Assembly (NCBI GenBank): GCA_900540175.1
Contig: UQFG01000006.1
Location: forward strand, 23,277-87,276
From: an uncultured Mollicutes bacterium
Lineage (GTDB): Bacteria > Bacillota_I > Bacilli_A > Acholeplasmatales > Anaeroplasmataceae
Reading direction: 5' to 3'
Length of the DNA: 64,000 nucleotides
Part shown: piece by piece, positions 42,205 to 51,867 of the stretch
Layout of the letters: each line of letters begins with the position of its first letter
Numbering within the stretch: the first letter of the stretch is position 1
Position numbers and translations under genes: made by a program
Notes under the pieces: generated by a model
Databases searched by the model: none
What the model was told of the DNA's origin: nothing
Seen by the model: the letters and a program-made list of their open reading frames with translations, nothing else

Positions 42205-43302
42205 TTACGAATAACGTTTGATCAAATAATCATCGTAATGAATGGGATCGGAATAATATTCATACAATTCTTTTTTCGCTTTCAAACTTCCCAAGCGATA
42301 CGATTTTTCCAAAAAACGAATCTGTTCTTTCTCATCGGCGATCAAAAAACCGACTTTGGACAGTTGATACAAATAATAACCGCTTTCCGGCTGATAAGAA
42401 ATCGTCAAATATAATTCGAAAAGCCATTTTTTCAAATTGTCTCCTTTTGAAACCGGGAAAAGCGATAAGTAATTTTTTTGTTTGAAATAAAAGACCGCCT
42501 GATACAAATAATCCAAATGTTTTGAGTAATCGGTGTAAGAAATATTGTCTTTGATTTTTTTCAACAGATCGCTTTCTTTGATGTAATTCAATTCTTTCAT
42601 AGTCGATAAATAAACGGGGAAAGCGATCGAATCGTACATATCTTCTAAAAATGGAGGCAGATAAACCGGCGGTTTCTTAAATTTCTTTTTGTAAGCAACA
42701 AAGCATTCGCTTGGAACAAACTCAAAACGATAAAAACGCCTCATAACAGCGGAAAAATAAGAAATATAATCTTGCTTTCGATCCGCACTGCGATAATGAA
42801 ACACGTAAAGGCGTTCCAAATAGTATTCTTTTTGTTCGTCGATAATTTCCTGAATCGGGGCGATATCGATTCGATTGGCTTTTTGTCGCAAATAAAGTTG
42901 ATGTCTTTTGCAAATTCCTTGTTGCGTTTTTTGCAACAATTTTTCATGAAATGCCGTTTCCTGCTCTTCCACATCCGCCCAGTTCAAGATTTTATATCCT
43001 TCCAAAGAAGAAAGTTCTTCTTTTGGAAAATCCCGTTTCAAATCATTTAAAATAAATTCGGAAGAAGGAACAGCCAGTTCGGTATCAATGGTTGCGGAAA
43101 TCGCATTCGTCTTTTGAATTGCCAGATAAGCCTGGTTTTCCAAACGGCCACTGATAAAAAGATAAATTCGATACCACTCTTCCACGGTGATCAAGTCTTC
43201 ATCCACTTCATTACAATACATAAGATCTTCTGTTTTTTTCAAATAAGCGGCATAGGCATCTTCTTTACTTTGATTTGCATGCAATAAATAAAATCTTTCC
43301 AA
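42205..43302 (-). CDS. Unrecognised helical protein downstream of dnaE
   Basis: About 365 residues, soluble, rich in Tyr, Lys, Glu and Leu, mostly helical; the end (FLEKSYRLGSLKAKKELYEYY) looks like a Sel1/TPR-type helical repeat. No enzymatic motif. The open frame starts at a GTG (43311) that overlaps the Shine-Dalgarno AAGGTGA; the TTG at 43302, five bases after it, is the likely start. It lies about 40 bases after dnaE with a terminator hairpin between them. Function unknown. Confidence 0.7.
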   Translation of the reverse strand: MERFYLLHANQSKEDAYAAYLKKTEDLMYCNEVDEDLITVEEWYRIYLFISGRLENQAYLAIQKTNAISATIDTELAVPSSEFILNDLKRDFPKEELSSLEGYKILNWADVEEQETAFHEKLLQKTQQGICKRHQLYLRQKANRIDIAPIQEIIDEQKEYYLERLYVFHYRSADRKQDYISYFSAVMRRFYRFEFVPSECFVAYKKKFKKPPVYLPPFLEDMYDSIAFPVYLSTMKELNYIKESDLLKKIKDNISYTDYSKHLDYLYQAVFYFKQKNYLSLFPVSKGDNLKKWLFELYLTISYQPESGYYLYQLSKVGFLIADEKEQIRFLEKSYRLGSLKAKKELYEYYSDPIHYDDYLIKRYS

Positions 43303-43326
43303 ACGTATCACCTTCTACAATTTATG

Positions 43327-43352
43327 TGAAAAAAAAGCGTCCTAGAACGCTT
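43327..43352 (-). terminator. Terminator overlapping the end of dnaE
   Basis: AAAGCGT and ACGCTTT with a short loop, followed by eight T on the minus strand; the stem includes the dnaE stop region. Confidence 0.75.
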
Positions 43353-46296
43353 TAATTTCCGATACGTCTTCTATGGAAAGTTTCAGTGCCGTTGAACGAT
43401 TATCTTGCAAAACGGTTACTAAAATCAAATAAAGACGAGAAGGCGCGATGGTAAAATTTATTTTTCTGAATATTTTGGGAAAAAGGACAAACTCCATTGT
43501 ACTGTCTTCCTGGCGAACCGTTCCGGCCAGCATCTTTTCTGATTTTTTGGTTACAATGGGTTTGATTTTATCGAAAACAACAATCAAGCGAACCCGTTGA
43601 CCAAGCGAAATGGAACTCATCATACCCGCTTGATACTGCTTGGATAATCGATTCAACGATTTGAATAAATCATACGTGATATTAAATCCCAAATACAACC
43701 GTTCTTTTTCTTGTAAGTAAGAAAAATCATACTCGCTGGAATCTTCGATGGTATCTTCCAAATAACGATTGAAAATATCATTGTAGATTTCCTTTGATTC
43801 CACCAAAGCTTTTTTCGTTTGACCGAACAAATCGAAAGCACCGGCATAAATCAATGCTTCCAAAACATTTTCATTGACAAAACGACAGCGTCTTTTAAAA
43901 TCCTCAAAATTGGTAAAAAGACCTTTTTTTCGTTCCTCGACAATTTGTAAAGCAATGGTTTCTCCGATCGAATGGATGGTCTGAAACGGCATAAAAAGGC
44001 CTAAAGAAGTCAATTCAAAAACCGAAGTGGACACATTGATGTTGGGTTTTAACGTCGGAACCCCCCTTTTGGCAGCATAGCGAATATAACCGATCATCGT
44101 TTTGGTTGCCCCGATGACGTTATTTAAAATATTCGAGATAAAAATCGGAAAATGCCGAGCTTTTATATAAAGCATCTGATAACTAAGCAAACTATATGCC
44201 ACCGAATGGGATTTGTTAAAACCGTAATTGGCAAATTTCAAAATATATTGATAAATATTTTGAGCCACCTCTAAAGAAAACCCTTTTTTCACCGACCCTT
44301 TGATAAAAATCTGTTGCATAGAACGCAATTTTTCCTCATCTTTTTTAGAAACCGCCCGACGCAGCAAATCGGCTTGTCCCAATGAAAAATCGGCAAAAAC
44401 CTGAGCAATTTTCATAATCTGCTCCTGATACACAATAATACCGTAAGTACTTTTTAAAATCGGCTCCAGACTGGGATGAAGATATTGATACGGTTTTCCG
44501 TGTCTTCTTTCGATGAATTCGTCGATATTTTCCATCGGACCGGGTCGATATAGCGCCAGAACCGCCACCAAATCCTCAAAACGCTCCGGTTGTAACCGCA
44601 ATAATACTTTTCGGATTCCATCCGATTCCAATTGGAAAATACCGAGGGTATCGGCTTTTTGCAACAACCGATAACACAACGGATCGTTTAAAGGAATTGT
44701 TTTAAGATCTAAACCGGGAATACGATGGATCATCGCATTTAAAATCGTCAAATTCCGAATTCCCAAAAAATCGATTTTCAACAAACCGATCTGTTCTAAA
44801 TCCGATGCTTCAAATTGCGATTGATACAGTCCGTTTAAGCCGTTTTGAAGCGGAATCAAATCATCTAACGGACGAGCCGATAAAATGATCCCCGCGGCAT
44901 GAGTTGAAATATGCCGCGGCAAATTTTCAAGCGATTTGACGATGTATAAAAACCGATAAATATCTTCCCGTTCTTTGAATTGTTCCAACAACACATCATA
45001 ATCTTTTTCACTGATTACTAGTTTGATCAGTTCTTCAATTCGATCATTATCGATTTTCAGTACCCGACCCAAATCGCGGATGGACGATTTTGCCAAAAAG
45101 GTATTGTAAGCCGAAATCATACAGACATGTTTGGCTCCGTAAAGTTGCTGAACATAGCGAATCACATCATCCCGACAATCGTCCGGAAAATCGGTATCAA
45201 TATCCGGCATACTGATTCTTTCCGGATTCAAAAACCGTTCAAACAGCAAATCGTATAAAAGCGGATCGATTTCCGTAATCCCCAAACAATAGGCAACCAA
45301 ACTACCGACCGCACTTCCTCTTCCCGGACCGACCAGAATTTTTTTCTTTTTGGCATATAAAATGAAATCCCAAACAATTAAAAAATAATCTTCGAATCCC
45401 ATTTGCCGGATGACCGACAACTCATAATTCAATCGATGACGATACCTTTCCGAAACCTGCCCTTTTAACCGTTTATCCAGTCCCTTTAAACAAAGTGCCT
45501 CCAAAAAGGCAAACGAAGAAACCCCTTTGGTATTCGGGTATTTCGGCAGAGAAATCTTTTCTTCAAAAAGATGGTAGTCAACCGAACAAACAAAAGACTC
45601 CAATTCCCGTGTTGATACCGGATCGGGATCAAAAGCATAGTTTTCTTCTTCTTTTAAAACAATTTCTTCGCCACCGATTTTCCGTAATGTTTCGTAAACA
45701 ATCCGATCTTCTTGTTTTAAATAACAGCATTGGTGAAGCGGAAGCATTTTAATTTGCGCCTTACGGCAAAATTCCTGGATCTTGATGTTATCTTCCAAAA
45801 GATCCAACCGGTTCGTTGTGGAATATCCCACATAAAACCGCGGATAGGAGAGAAAAGTTTGCAGTTTTTCCAAAACTCTTTCATATTCCCGACGTAAGAA
45901 CAGACGTTGAACGTAGGAGTTGTTGTAAACCAAAATCAAAGCCAAATGATCAAAAGAAAACGAATTTAAAAACGCGAGGTCCTGAATCCGATTCATCTTT
46001 TCTTCCAATTCTGTTGATATTTTAACCAGTTCTTTATAGCCTTCGTCATCGGTTGCATAGACCAACACAAACGACGATTGAGCATCATCGTCCATATATT
46101 CGATTTCCAAACCGATGATCGGCTTGATTTTTTCCTGTTTGCAGAACCGATAAAATTTATAACAGCCGTATAAGTGGCGATCTGTCAACGACAAAAAAGA
46201 AAAGGAATGCTTTTTAGCCGTTTGAATATAATCGTTCAAATGGATCGTATTCCGCAATAGATTGTATTCCGTCTGACCGTATAAAAATCCTTTCAT
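43342..46296 (-). CDS. dnaE: DNA polymerase III alpha subunit (DnaE type)
   Basis: 984 residues, shorter than DnaE of Bacillus or E. coli. The polymerase core is intact: GPGRGSAVGSLVAYCLGI, MPDIDTDFPDD with two catalytic Asp, LKIDFLGIRNL with the third, and ALYRPGPMENID. HhH and OB domains follow. The N-terminal PHP domain is degenerate: the usual HxH start (HVHTEYS) is YGQTEYN and TDHG is TDRH, so metal-dependent proofreading is unlikely. DnaE in this phylum works next to PolC, which is not in the window. It is translated from an ATG just after the divergent-looking short spacer. Confidence 0.95.
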   Translation of the reverse strand: MKGFLYGQTEYNLLRNTIHLNDYIQTAKKHSFSFLSLTDRHLYGCYKFYRFCKQEKIKPIIGLEIEYMDDDAQSSFVLVYATDDEGYKELVKISTELEEKMNRIQDLAFLNSFSFDHLALILVYNNSYVQRLFLRREYERVLEKLQTFLSYPRFYVGYSTTNRLDLLEDNIKIQEFCRKAQIKMLPLHQCCYLKQEDRIVYETLRKIGGEEIVLKEEENYAFDPDPVSTRELESFVCSVDYHLFEEKISLPKYPNTKGVSSFAFLEALCLKGLDKRLKGQVSERYRHRLNYELSVIRQMGFEDYFLIVWDFILYAKKKKILVGPGRGSAVGSLVAYCLGITEIDPLLYDLLFERFLNPERISMPDIDTDFPDDCRDDVIRYVQQLYGAKHVCMISAYNTFLAKSSIRDLGRVLKIDNDRIEELIKLVISEKDYDVLLEQFKEREDIYRFLYIVKSLENLPRHISTHAAGIILSARPLDDLIPLQNGLNGLYQSQFEASDLEQIGLLKIDFLGIRNLTILNAMIHRIPGLDLKTIPLNDPLCYRLLQKADTLGIFQLESDGIRKVLLRLQPERFEDLVAVLALYRPGPMENIDEFIERRHGKPYQYLHPSLEPILKSTYGIIVYQEQIMKIAQVFADFSLGQADLLRRAVSKKDEEKLRSMQQIFIKGSVKKGFSLEVAQNIYQYILKFANYGFNKSHSVAYSLLSYQMLYIKARHFPIFISNILNNVIGATKTMIGYIRYAAKRGVPTLKPNINVSTSVFELTSLGLFMPFQTIHSIGETIALQIVEERKKGLFTNFEDFKRRCRFVNENVLEALIYAGAFDLFGQTKKALVESKEIYNDIFNRYLEDTIEDSSEYDFSYLQEKERLYLGFNITYDLFKSLNRLSKQYQAGMMSSISLGQRVRLIVVFDKIKPIVTKKSEKMLAGTVRQEDSTMEFVLFPKIFRKINFTIAPSRLYLILVTVLQDNRSTALKLSIEDVSEIKAF

Positions 46297-46364
46297 TGCC
46301 GTTTTCTCCTCTGTCTATTTTAAATTATTTTATCATAAAACGGACAGAAGAAAAACCATTTCGC

Positions 46365-47765
46365 TTATTTTCTTTTCCGAATAAACCGATATCCCAAATA
46401 ACATACCAACACCAGTCCGACCCCAAGCAGCCCCCATTTTACAACATCATCGCTTTCGGATGATTTTTCGATCGTAAGTACAAAATATTTCGTCGTCGTA
46501 AGACCGGAGGAATTCGTAACGCTGGCCATCACTTGATAACGACCTTCTTTCGTATAATCGACTTTCCCATCATCAATTACCAAGGTCTTTAAAATCTCAT
46601 CGTCGGACGCATCGCTGACAAAAATATAATCTAGATAAGAAAATGACTCTCCCAGCGGGATGTTGATTTCGCTTACTTCCAAAATCGGCTTTTCGTAACT
46701 CAATAAAACGACCTTGCAGGAGACTTCTTTTTGTTGGTTGGCATGATCGATGCTGTACCAAATGGTGTACGTTCCGACTTTCTTTTTCAAAGCCGATAAA
46801 TCCACCTCGACTTCCTCTAAAAGATTGTCGGTTCCATAAGTGGATGTTTGAATATTTTGTTTAAAAAACGAATCATCATACGATCCGGTATAATCCAAAA
46901 CCAATTCGTCGGACAATAACGAAAGCACCAGTTCTTTGGTATTGACGACTTCCAGTACAATCGTCATTTTACTTTGATTGTGTTGCCGATCTTCGAATGT
47001 AACCGTGACATTGTATTGTCCAACTTGATCGGTTGAAAAGAAACTGGCCGAAAGCGAATCGGTCACATCCCCGTCAATTTGATCCGTTGCTTTAAAATAA
47101 GGCAAAAGCGATACCGTTTCATATTGTTCGACAACCAATTTTCTATTTTCCAGAAAACATTCGATTTGAGGTGCCTCCAAATCTTTAACAATCACATCTA
47201 CAACAACTTCGGTAGAAAGAGTCCCGTCAAAGGCCGTAACATAAAGCGGATAAATTCCCGGAATCTGATATTGTACTTGATCGTCCCGAACGGTTATTTG
47301 GCAGGAACCGCTATTGTCGGTGGCATGAAAAAGTTGTTGGTAATCCGGATAAGGCGAACCGATAAGATGCGTAATTTCTTTGGGATTCGATTCTGAAAAA
47401 ACAGGCGGAACATCATCCGTAACCTGAAAGGTCACCAATGTTTTATACCCTTGGCATTGTCCCGGCAAATATTTTTTTTCATACGCTTTGTACCACACCT
47501 GATAAGTTCCGATTTTGGTTGTATCGACATCGCTTAACAAATACAGCCAATCACCGGTTCGCTGGTAGGTGATTTCTGCATCTTCCAAAAGATGATTGTC
47601 CTTGTATAAGCGGGCAAACGGAATCGTCACGTAAAGATCGATATTGGCATATAACGGCACTTCGATATACGTCTGTTCCCATTCGAAATGCCAGGAAGCG
47701 GCATTGCTTTTAAAGGATAACAATAAAAAGAAAAACAAACCCAATCCCCATTTGAAAAATCTCAT
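46365..47765 (-). CDS. Surface protein with Ig-like repeats and C-terminal anchor
   Basis: 466 residues. An N-terminal signal peptide (MRFFKWGLGLFFFLLLSFKS), three or more Ig-like/DUF5011-type modules (for example KDLEAPQIEC...TDQIDGDVTDSL...VGQYNVTVTFEDRQHN), and a C-terminal membrane helix ending in YRFIRKRK. No LPxTG motif. Such proteins usually present adhesin-like repeats outside the cell. It overlaps the preceding HTH regulator by four bases (ATGA), so the two are coupled. Ligand unknown. Confidence 0.82.
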   Translation of the reverse strand: MRFFKWGLGLFFFLLLSFKSNAASWHFEWEQTYIEVPLYANIDLYVTIPFARLYKDNHLLEDAEITYQRTGDWLYLLSDVDTTKIGTYQVWYKAYEKKYLPGQCQGYKTLVTFQVTDDVPPVFSESNPKEITHLIGSPYPDYQQLFHATDNSGSCQITVRDDQVQYQIPGIYPLYVTAFDGTLSTEVVVDVIVKDLEAPQIECFLENRKLVVEQYETVSLLPYFKATDQIDGDVTDSLSASFFSTDQVGQYNVTVTFEDRQHNQSKMTIVLEVVNTKELVLSLLSDELVLDYTGSYDDSFFKQNIQTSTYGTDNLLEEVEVDLSALKKKVGTYTIWYSIDHANQQKEVSCKVVLLSYEKPILEVSEINIPLGESFSYLDYIFVSDASDDEILKTLVIDDGKVDYTKEGRYQVMASVTNSSGLTTTKYFVLTIEKSSESDDVVKWGLLGVGLVLVCYLGYRFIRKRK

Positions 47766-48946
47766 TGTTCCACCTCTTTGCGATACGATTGATACGCTTT
47801 GGTGAAGGCTTTATATCGCCCGAAATGCAAACTGTGCTTACAAAGTTCATCCAAAAAGAACTGACCGTCAAACCTGTTTTTCGTTTTTAAAACATTGGGA
47901 AATAAAACATGAATGATCTCATTGTATTGATCTTCCGCCTCATTAATCGCCAAATACGTCAAAATATTGATATTAAAATCAATTTCCAAAATCCAGTCTT
48001 CGCTGATTTCATCGACTTTTTTGCGAAAACTTTTCTTATCAAAACAATAGGTATGAAGAAGGGTTGCAAACGGCCTTAAATTTTGATAATCCTGCTGATT
48101 TTTCAGTGTGTTTTGGGCCAAATCCAAAAGAAAAGCAAACGAATCAAAATACGATGACTGTCTCAAACAAATCAACTGACCGAACGCTTCTTTCATCATA
48201 CGGTTTTTCAAATAATACAGTCCCAAAAGATAACGAATAAAAAAAATTTTTTCGAAATCCGACCGTTCCAAACAGTACTCCATTACCGCCGTGGCCGTTT
48301 TTAATGTAAACGGATGATTGAGTTTGTAATAGCAAAATAGCGTATACAGTTCCGTCAAATACAAAAACCGATCCTCTTTAGCCATCTTCTTGATTTCCGA
48401 TAAATTATCCAACGATTCCAAATAATCTTCCTCATAATACTTTAAAACGGCATAAAATAAAACGAAAATCACCAATTCTTTATCCTTCATAACGGTGATA
48501 AGTTTCAGCAATTCATCCGCATATTGTTTGGCTTCATATAAAAAACGGTGGGCAAGACAGTAAATCAAAGCGATTAAACGCGTTTTGTAATTATCGAATT
48601 CTTTGCTTTGCTGATAGATCTGATCGATTTTTTCCATTTGGTTATCCGCAAAAGAACAGACACATTGGTCTAAGAAATCACGCATTTTAAATAAAAGATT
48701 GACTTTCGGCGATTCAAAATTTAATTTTTTACAGATTTCTTTTAACAAATAGCGATTCGGTTTCAATTGATTTTTTTCGACTTTGCATAAATAAGAAACC
48801 GAACAAACATCGCCGGCAACAGATGACAGTGTCTGCGACTGCCCCACCCTCCTTCTTTTCAATTCCGCTCCGATTAACTCATAAGCATCGTCGTTGATGC
48901 TTTGTCTTCTTTCCAATTCCAATTGAATGGTGCTTTTCTTTTTCAT
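47762..48946 (-). CDS. HTH regulator with helical (TPR-like) C-terminal domain
   Basis: 394 residues. An XRE-type HTH near 25-75 (AELKRRRVGQSQTLSSVAG then SYLCKVEKNQLKPNRYLLKE), then about 300 helical residues with TPR-like spacing, the layout of Rgg/PlcR-like peptide-sensing regulators. No peptide gene is seen beside it. It overlaps the surface-protein gene by four bases, which suggests control of surface display, but targets cannot be told. No Shine-Dalgarno stronger than GGGAG is seen before the ATG. Confidence 0.78.
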   Translation of the reverse strand: MKKKSTIQLELERRQSINDDAYELIGAELKRRRVGQSQTLSSVAGDVCSVSYLCKVEKNQLKPNRYLLKEICKKLNFESPKVNLLFKMRDFLDQCVCSFADNQMEKIDQIYQQSKEFDNYKTRLIALIYCLAHRFLYEAKQYADELLKLITVMKDKELVIFVLFYAVLKYYEEDYLESLDNLSEIKKMAKEDRFLYLTELYTLFCYYKLNHPFTLKTATAVMEYCLERSDFEKIFFIRYLLGLYYLKNRMMKEAFGQLICLRQSSYFDSFAFLLDLAQNTLKNQQDYQNLRPFATLLHTYCFDKKSFRKKVDEISEDWILEIDFNINILTYLAINEAEDQYNEIIHVLFPNVLKTKNRFDGQFFLDELCKHSLHFGRYKAFTKAYQSYRKEVEQ

Positions 48947-49032
48947 GTTATACTCCCTTTTTTATTTCTCGTTATGATTATAAAATAGGGTGAGTCTATG
49001 AACCAACGAAAAAAGGATTGATAAAATATAAT

Positions 49033-49215
49033 TTAATTGGACTGAGTTTCATAACAAATCAGACAGGAAAACGAGTAAATTTGTTCGCCATTTAAAGAAA
49101 AATGACTGGTCTGATATTGAATGTCTTTTACTTTGATTTTTCCGTCTGTTAAAAATTTATTAACGGCCTTTTCCAAATCCTGTTCATGTTCGAAATCAAA
49201 TAACTTTACTTTCAT
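49033..49215 (-). CDS. Cse60-like small protein
   Basis: About 60 residues. The pattern MKVKLFDFEHEQDLEKAVN followed by a short beta segment and QIYSFSCLICY matches, from memory, the Spore_Cse60 family, small proteins of unknown function, originally linked to sporulation in Bacillus. The ATG at 49215 has AGGTGA five bases before it and is preferred to the GTG at 49224. Together with the SASP at 36 kb it hints at spore formation, though the family is also found outside spore formers. Confidence 0.7.
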   Translation of the reverse strand: MKVKLFDFEHEQDLEKAVNKFLTDGKIKVKDIQYQTSHFSLNGEQIYSFSCLICYETQSN

Positions 49216-49257
49216 TTTTTTCACCTACGAAGACGATTATACTTCTTTTTTCTGTCA

Positions 49258-49296
49258 AAAAAAGAAAAAACAGAAACGAAAAAAAGTTTCTGTTGT
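49258..49296 (-). terminator. Terminator of the dapB-dnaD-nth operon
   Basis: AACAGAAAC and GTTTCTGTT form a nine-pair stem, followed by a T-rich run on the minus strand. Confidence 0.75.
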
Positions 49297-49300
49297 TCTG

Positions 49301-49924
49301 TTATTTTTTCCGACAATACAGTTTTAATCGACAATCTTCACATTGGGGATGAATTGCCTTGCAATGATACCGACCGAATAACAACAATAAATGATGGGCC
49401 TCAATCCAATCTTCTTTGGGGATGTAGCGACACAGTTGTTCTTCGACTTGCTTTACATCGGCAACAGCCGGCGCATAGCCCAACCGAATGGCCACACGGT
49501 GAAGATGAGTATCCACGGGCATAGCCGGTATTTGATACCCGACCGCCAAAACGACGCTGGCTGTTTTTCTTCCGACACCGGGTAACCGTTCCAATTCTTC
49601 CCTGGTTTTTGGCACAATGCCACTAAATTCTTCTTTTAATTGTTTGGCCATTCGGATCAAATTTCTAGCCTTAGAAGGAGCTAACCCGACCGGTCGAATG
49701 ATTTCTAAAACCGTTTCATAAGGAGCATTTTCCAACGCATCGCAATCGGGGAATTTCGCAAATAATTCTTTGGTTACCGTATTGACCCTTTTGTCCGTCG
49801 TTTGAGCGGATAAAATCACGGCACAAAGCAACTCAAACACATTTTGATAATCCAACTCGCAAACCGGATTGGGAATCATGCTTCGCAAAGTCTTTATAAT
49901 CGTATGAGAGGTTGTCTTGTTCAT
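49301..49924 (-). CDS. nth: Endonuclease III
   Basis: 207 residues, HhH-GPD DNA glycosylase/AP lyase for oxidised pyrimidines. The catalytic Lys lies in LSAQTTDKRVN, the HhH and Asp in LPGVGRKTASVVLAVGYQIP and MPVDTHLHRVAIRLG, and the 4Fe-4S cluster Cys are in the C-terminal HPQCEDCRLKLYC region. It overlaps dnaD by four bases; dnaD-nth is a conserved pair in Bacilli-like genomes. A second base-excision enzyme, nfo, is at 5.5 kb. Confidence 0.96.
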   Translation of the reverse strand: MNKTTSHTIIKTLRSMIPNPVCELDYQNVFELLCAVILSAQTTDKRVNTVTKELFAKFPDCDALENAPYETVLEIIRPVGLAPSKARNLIRMAKQLKEEFSGIVPKTREELERLPGVGRKTASVVLAVGYQIPAMPVDTHLHRVAIRLGYAPAVADVKQVEEQLCRYIPKEDWIEAHHLLLLFGRYHCKAIHPQCEDCRLKLYCRKK

Positions 49925-50520
49925 AATTTAGAATAAAACTCCTTGAACACCGAAGGAGCCTCCTTTTTGATTTCGATTTTATTCTTCTGTTCCGCCAGCA
50001 TCTGCGTTATGGTACGTAAGGATACGACGCGGCGTTGTTGAACTAAAAAAGAAACGGCTTTTTGGATTTCTTCCAACGTATAGTGTTCCTCAAACATCAA
50101 CGACTGCAATATTTCCAATTCGTACGATGTCAAAACCCGGTTCATGGTCTCCGATAAAAAACGATTGGCTTTTTCGATATCATAGGCTTTATTTTCCTGT
50201 GGTTGATCCAAAAGTTTTTCCAATTTTTCAAAAAAAGGAGCAAACGAGACATTTTCCTTGGCATTTCCTTCGTCATAAACCAAAAAAACATCATAAAACC
50301 GTCTTTCCATCAACGATGTAACGGATTGATCGATTTTTTGTAACGGAATTAGGACTTGTTCTTGAACATGATCGACGGAAAAAGAGCCATCTTGCTGATA
50401 ATCCTTTAACAATTGGATCAAAACGATCGCTTCTTCGGCCGTCAATCCCAATTCTTTTAAATGATCTAAAATCAGGCGATCATAAAACAAATAACCTTGT
50501 AGGTATAATTTTTCTAACAT
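49921..50520 (-). CDS. dnaD: DnaD-family replication initiation protein
   Basis: 199 residues with the two DnaD parts: an N-terminal winged helix (LILDHLKELGLTAEEAIVLIQLLKDY) and a C-terminal helical DnaD domain (ILQSLMFEEHYTLEEIQKAVSFLVQQRR), given as segments. DnaD acts with DnaB and DnaI in helicase loading at oriC and in restart. It lies between dapB (7-base overlap) and nth (4-base overlap), so the three are one operon. Confidence 0.85.
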   Translation of the reverse strand: MLEKLYLQGYLFYDRLILDHLKELGLTAEEAIVLIQLLKDYQQDGSFSVDHVQEQVLIPLQKIDQSVTSLMERRFYDVFLVYDEGNAKENVSFAPFFEKLEKLLDQPQENKAYDIEKANRFLSETMNRVLTSYELEILQSLMFEEHYTLEEIQKAVSFLVQQRRVVSLRTITQMLAEQKNKIEIKKEAPSVFKEFYSKL

Positions 50521-51155
50521 ATCGCTTCTCCTTTCATGATTTTTTGTAATAACTCATCAAATCCGGTCAAAAACGCATGGGTATGAATAACCTCATGTCG
50601 AATGATGATTCGTTCGTCTTGAGATGCAAATATCAATTCGTGAATAGCCGGCGCCTGATACAACCGCAACGATTGGATTTTATTCTCATCGATATTCAGT
50701 TGCTCCGCAAACATCTTGGCCGTTCCGCTAGGGGCATCTTTTTTGGTTGTCGCATGAATCTCCACAAAATCGAAAATGGCAAACTCTTTTTGACACAGGT
50801 CGATTAATTTGCGAAAAAGTTGAATGCCTTTGGCATAATTGGCCGACCAATAAAAAATCGTCTGGCAAGAGGACGCCTCCTCTTGCAACGATTGAATGAC
50901 CTCTTTTTTATAGCCGGTTGTCCCACTTAAAACCGGAATCCGTTTTTCAATGGCCGATCGTACGATCGGTTCGGCCGAAGGGGACGAAAAATCGACCATT
51001 ACATCGATCGGATCGCTGATTTCTTCCAAAGCGGCATACGTCGGTACCGTCCGATGCTGTTTTACATCGATGCCCAAAATCGTAAACCGTTCTTTAAAGT
51101 ACGTGTATAATTGTTCGCCCATTCTTCCGCAAATACCCAAAATGACCATCCGCAT
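50514..51155 (-). CDS. dapB: 4-hydroxy-tetrahydrodipicolinate reductase
   Basis: 213 residues. MVILGICGRMGEQLYTYF is the dinucleotide-binding start, VDFSSPSAE and SGTTGY follow, and EIHATTKKDAPSGTAKMF is the substrate motif with the catalytic Lys (family: E.HH..K.DAPSGTA). It is on the short side for DapB. It reduces the product of the DapA step, so the window holds two steps of the diaminopimelate pathway, 40 kb apart. AGGTGAT precedes the ATG. Confidence 0.93.
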   Translation of the reverse strand: MRMVILGICGRMGEQLYTYFKERFTILGIDVKQHRTVPTYAALEEISDPIDVMVDFSSPSAEPIVRSAIEKRIPVLSGTTGYKKEVIQSLQEEASSCQTIFYWSANYAKGIQLFRKLIDLCQKEFAIFDFVEIHATTKKDAPSGTAKMFAEQLNIDENKIQSLRLYQAPAIHELIFASQDERIIIRHEVIHTHAFLTGFDELLQKIMKGEAIC

Positions 51156-51201
51156 TGTTCATCACCTGTTATACTATATGAAACAGTTGAATTCGGCGTG
51201 C

Positions 51202-51867
51202 TTACTTCGCTTCTTTCATCAATGCCTGTTTAGCGGCATTTTGCTCGGCTTCTTTTTTGGTTTTTCCGCATCCTCTTCCCATTAAAATCTCATCCATATA
51301 GACAACGGCTTCATAATACTTATCGTTCGCCGGTCCTTCGTCTTTGACGATTTCATAATGCAACGTTCTTTTATCGGCTTGCACCTTTTCCTGAAAAATT
51401 GACTTGTAATCTTTGAATTCCATGACCAAATCGTAGTAAGGAAAAACAATTTTTCCGATCACACGATACACCGTTTCAAAATCGGAATCCAAAAACACAG
51501 CCCCCAACACGGCTTCAAACGCATCGGCAATAATAGCCGGACGTTGTCTTCCGCCACTGTGTTCCTCTCCGTTTCCAAGCAGTAAATACGCCGAAAGATC
51601 GATTTTATCGGCATAAACGTTCAAAGCTTCTTCACAGACGGCTTTCGCTCTTGTTTTCGATAACACACCTTCGTCCAAATGCAATTTATCATACAAATAA
51701 CGCGACATAGCCAATTCCAAAACGGCATCCCCCAAATATTCCAACCGTTCGTTGCATTCGGTTCCGTGCTCATTGGCATAAGAGGAGTGCGTCAAAGATA
51801 ATAGCAGCAATTCTTTTCGGATAAACGAGTATCCGATTTTTTCTTCTAGTTTATTGAGCGGCCTCAT
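51202..51867 (-). CDS. rnc: Ribonuclease III
   Basis: 221 residues: RNase III domain with the signature ERLEYLGDAVLELAMSRYLY and a second acidic cluster at AFEAVLGAVFLDS, then a double-stranded RNA-binding domain (DYKSIFQEKVQAD to KTKKEAEQNAAKQALMKE). It processes rRNA precursors and structured messages. It overlaps plsX by 17 bases. The rnc-plsX neighbourhood is typical of Bacillota; smc and ftsY, which often follow rnc, are not here. Confidence 0.97.
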   Translation of the reverse strand: MRPLNKLEEKIGYSFIRKELLLLSLTHSSYANEHGTECNERLEYLGDAVLELAMSRYLYDKLHLDEGVLSKTRAKAVCEEALNVYADKIDLSAYLLLGNGEEHSGGRQRPAIIADAFEAVLGAVFLDSDFETVYRVIGKIVFPYYDLVMEFKDYKSIFQEKVQADKRTLHYEIVKDEGPANDKYYEAVVYMDEILMGRGCGKTKKEAEQNAAKQALMKEAK

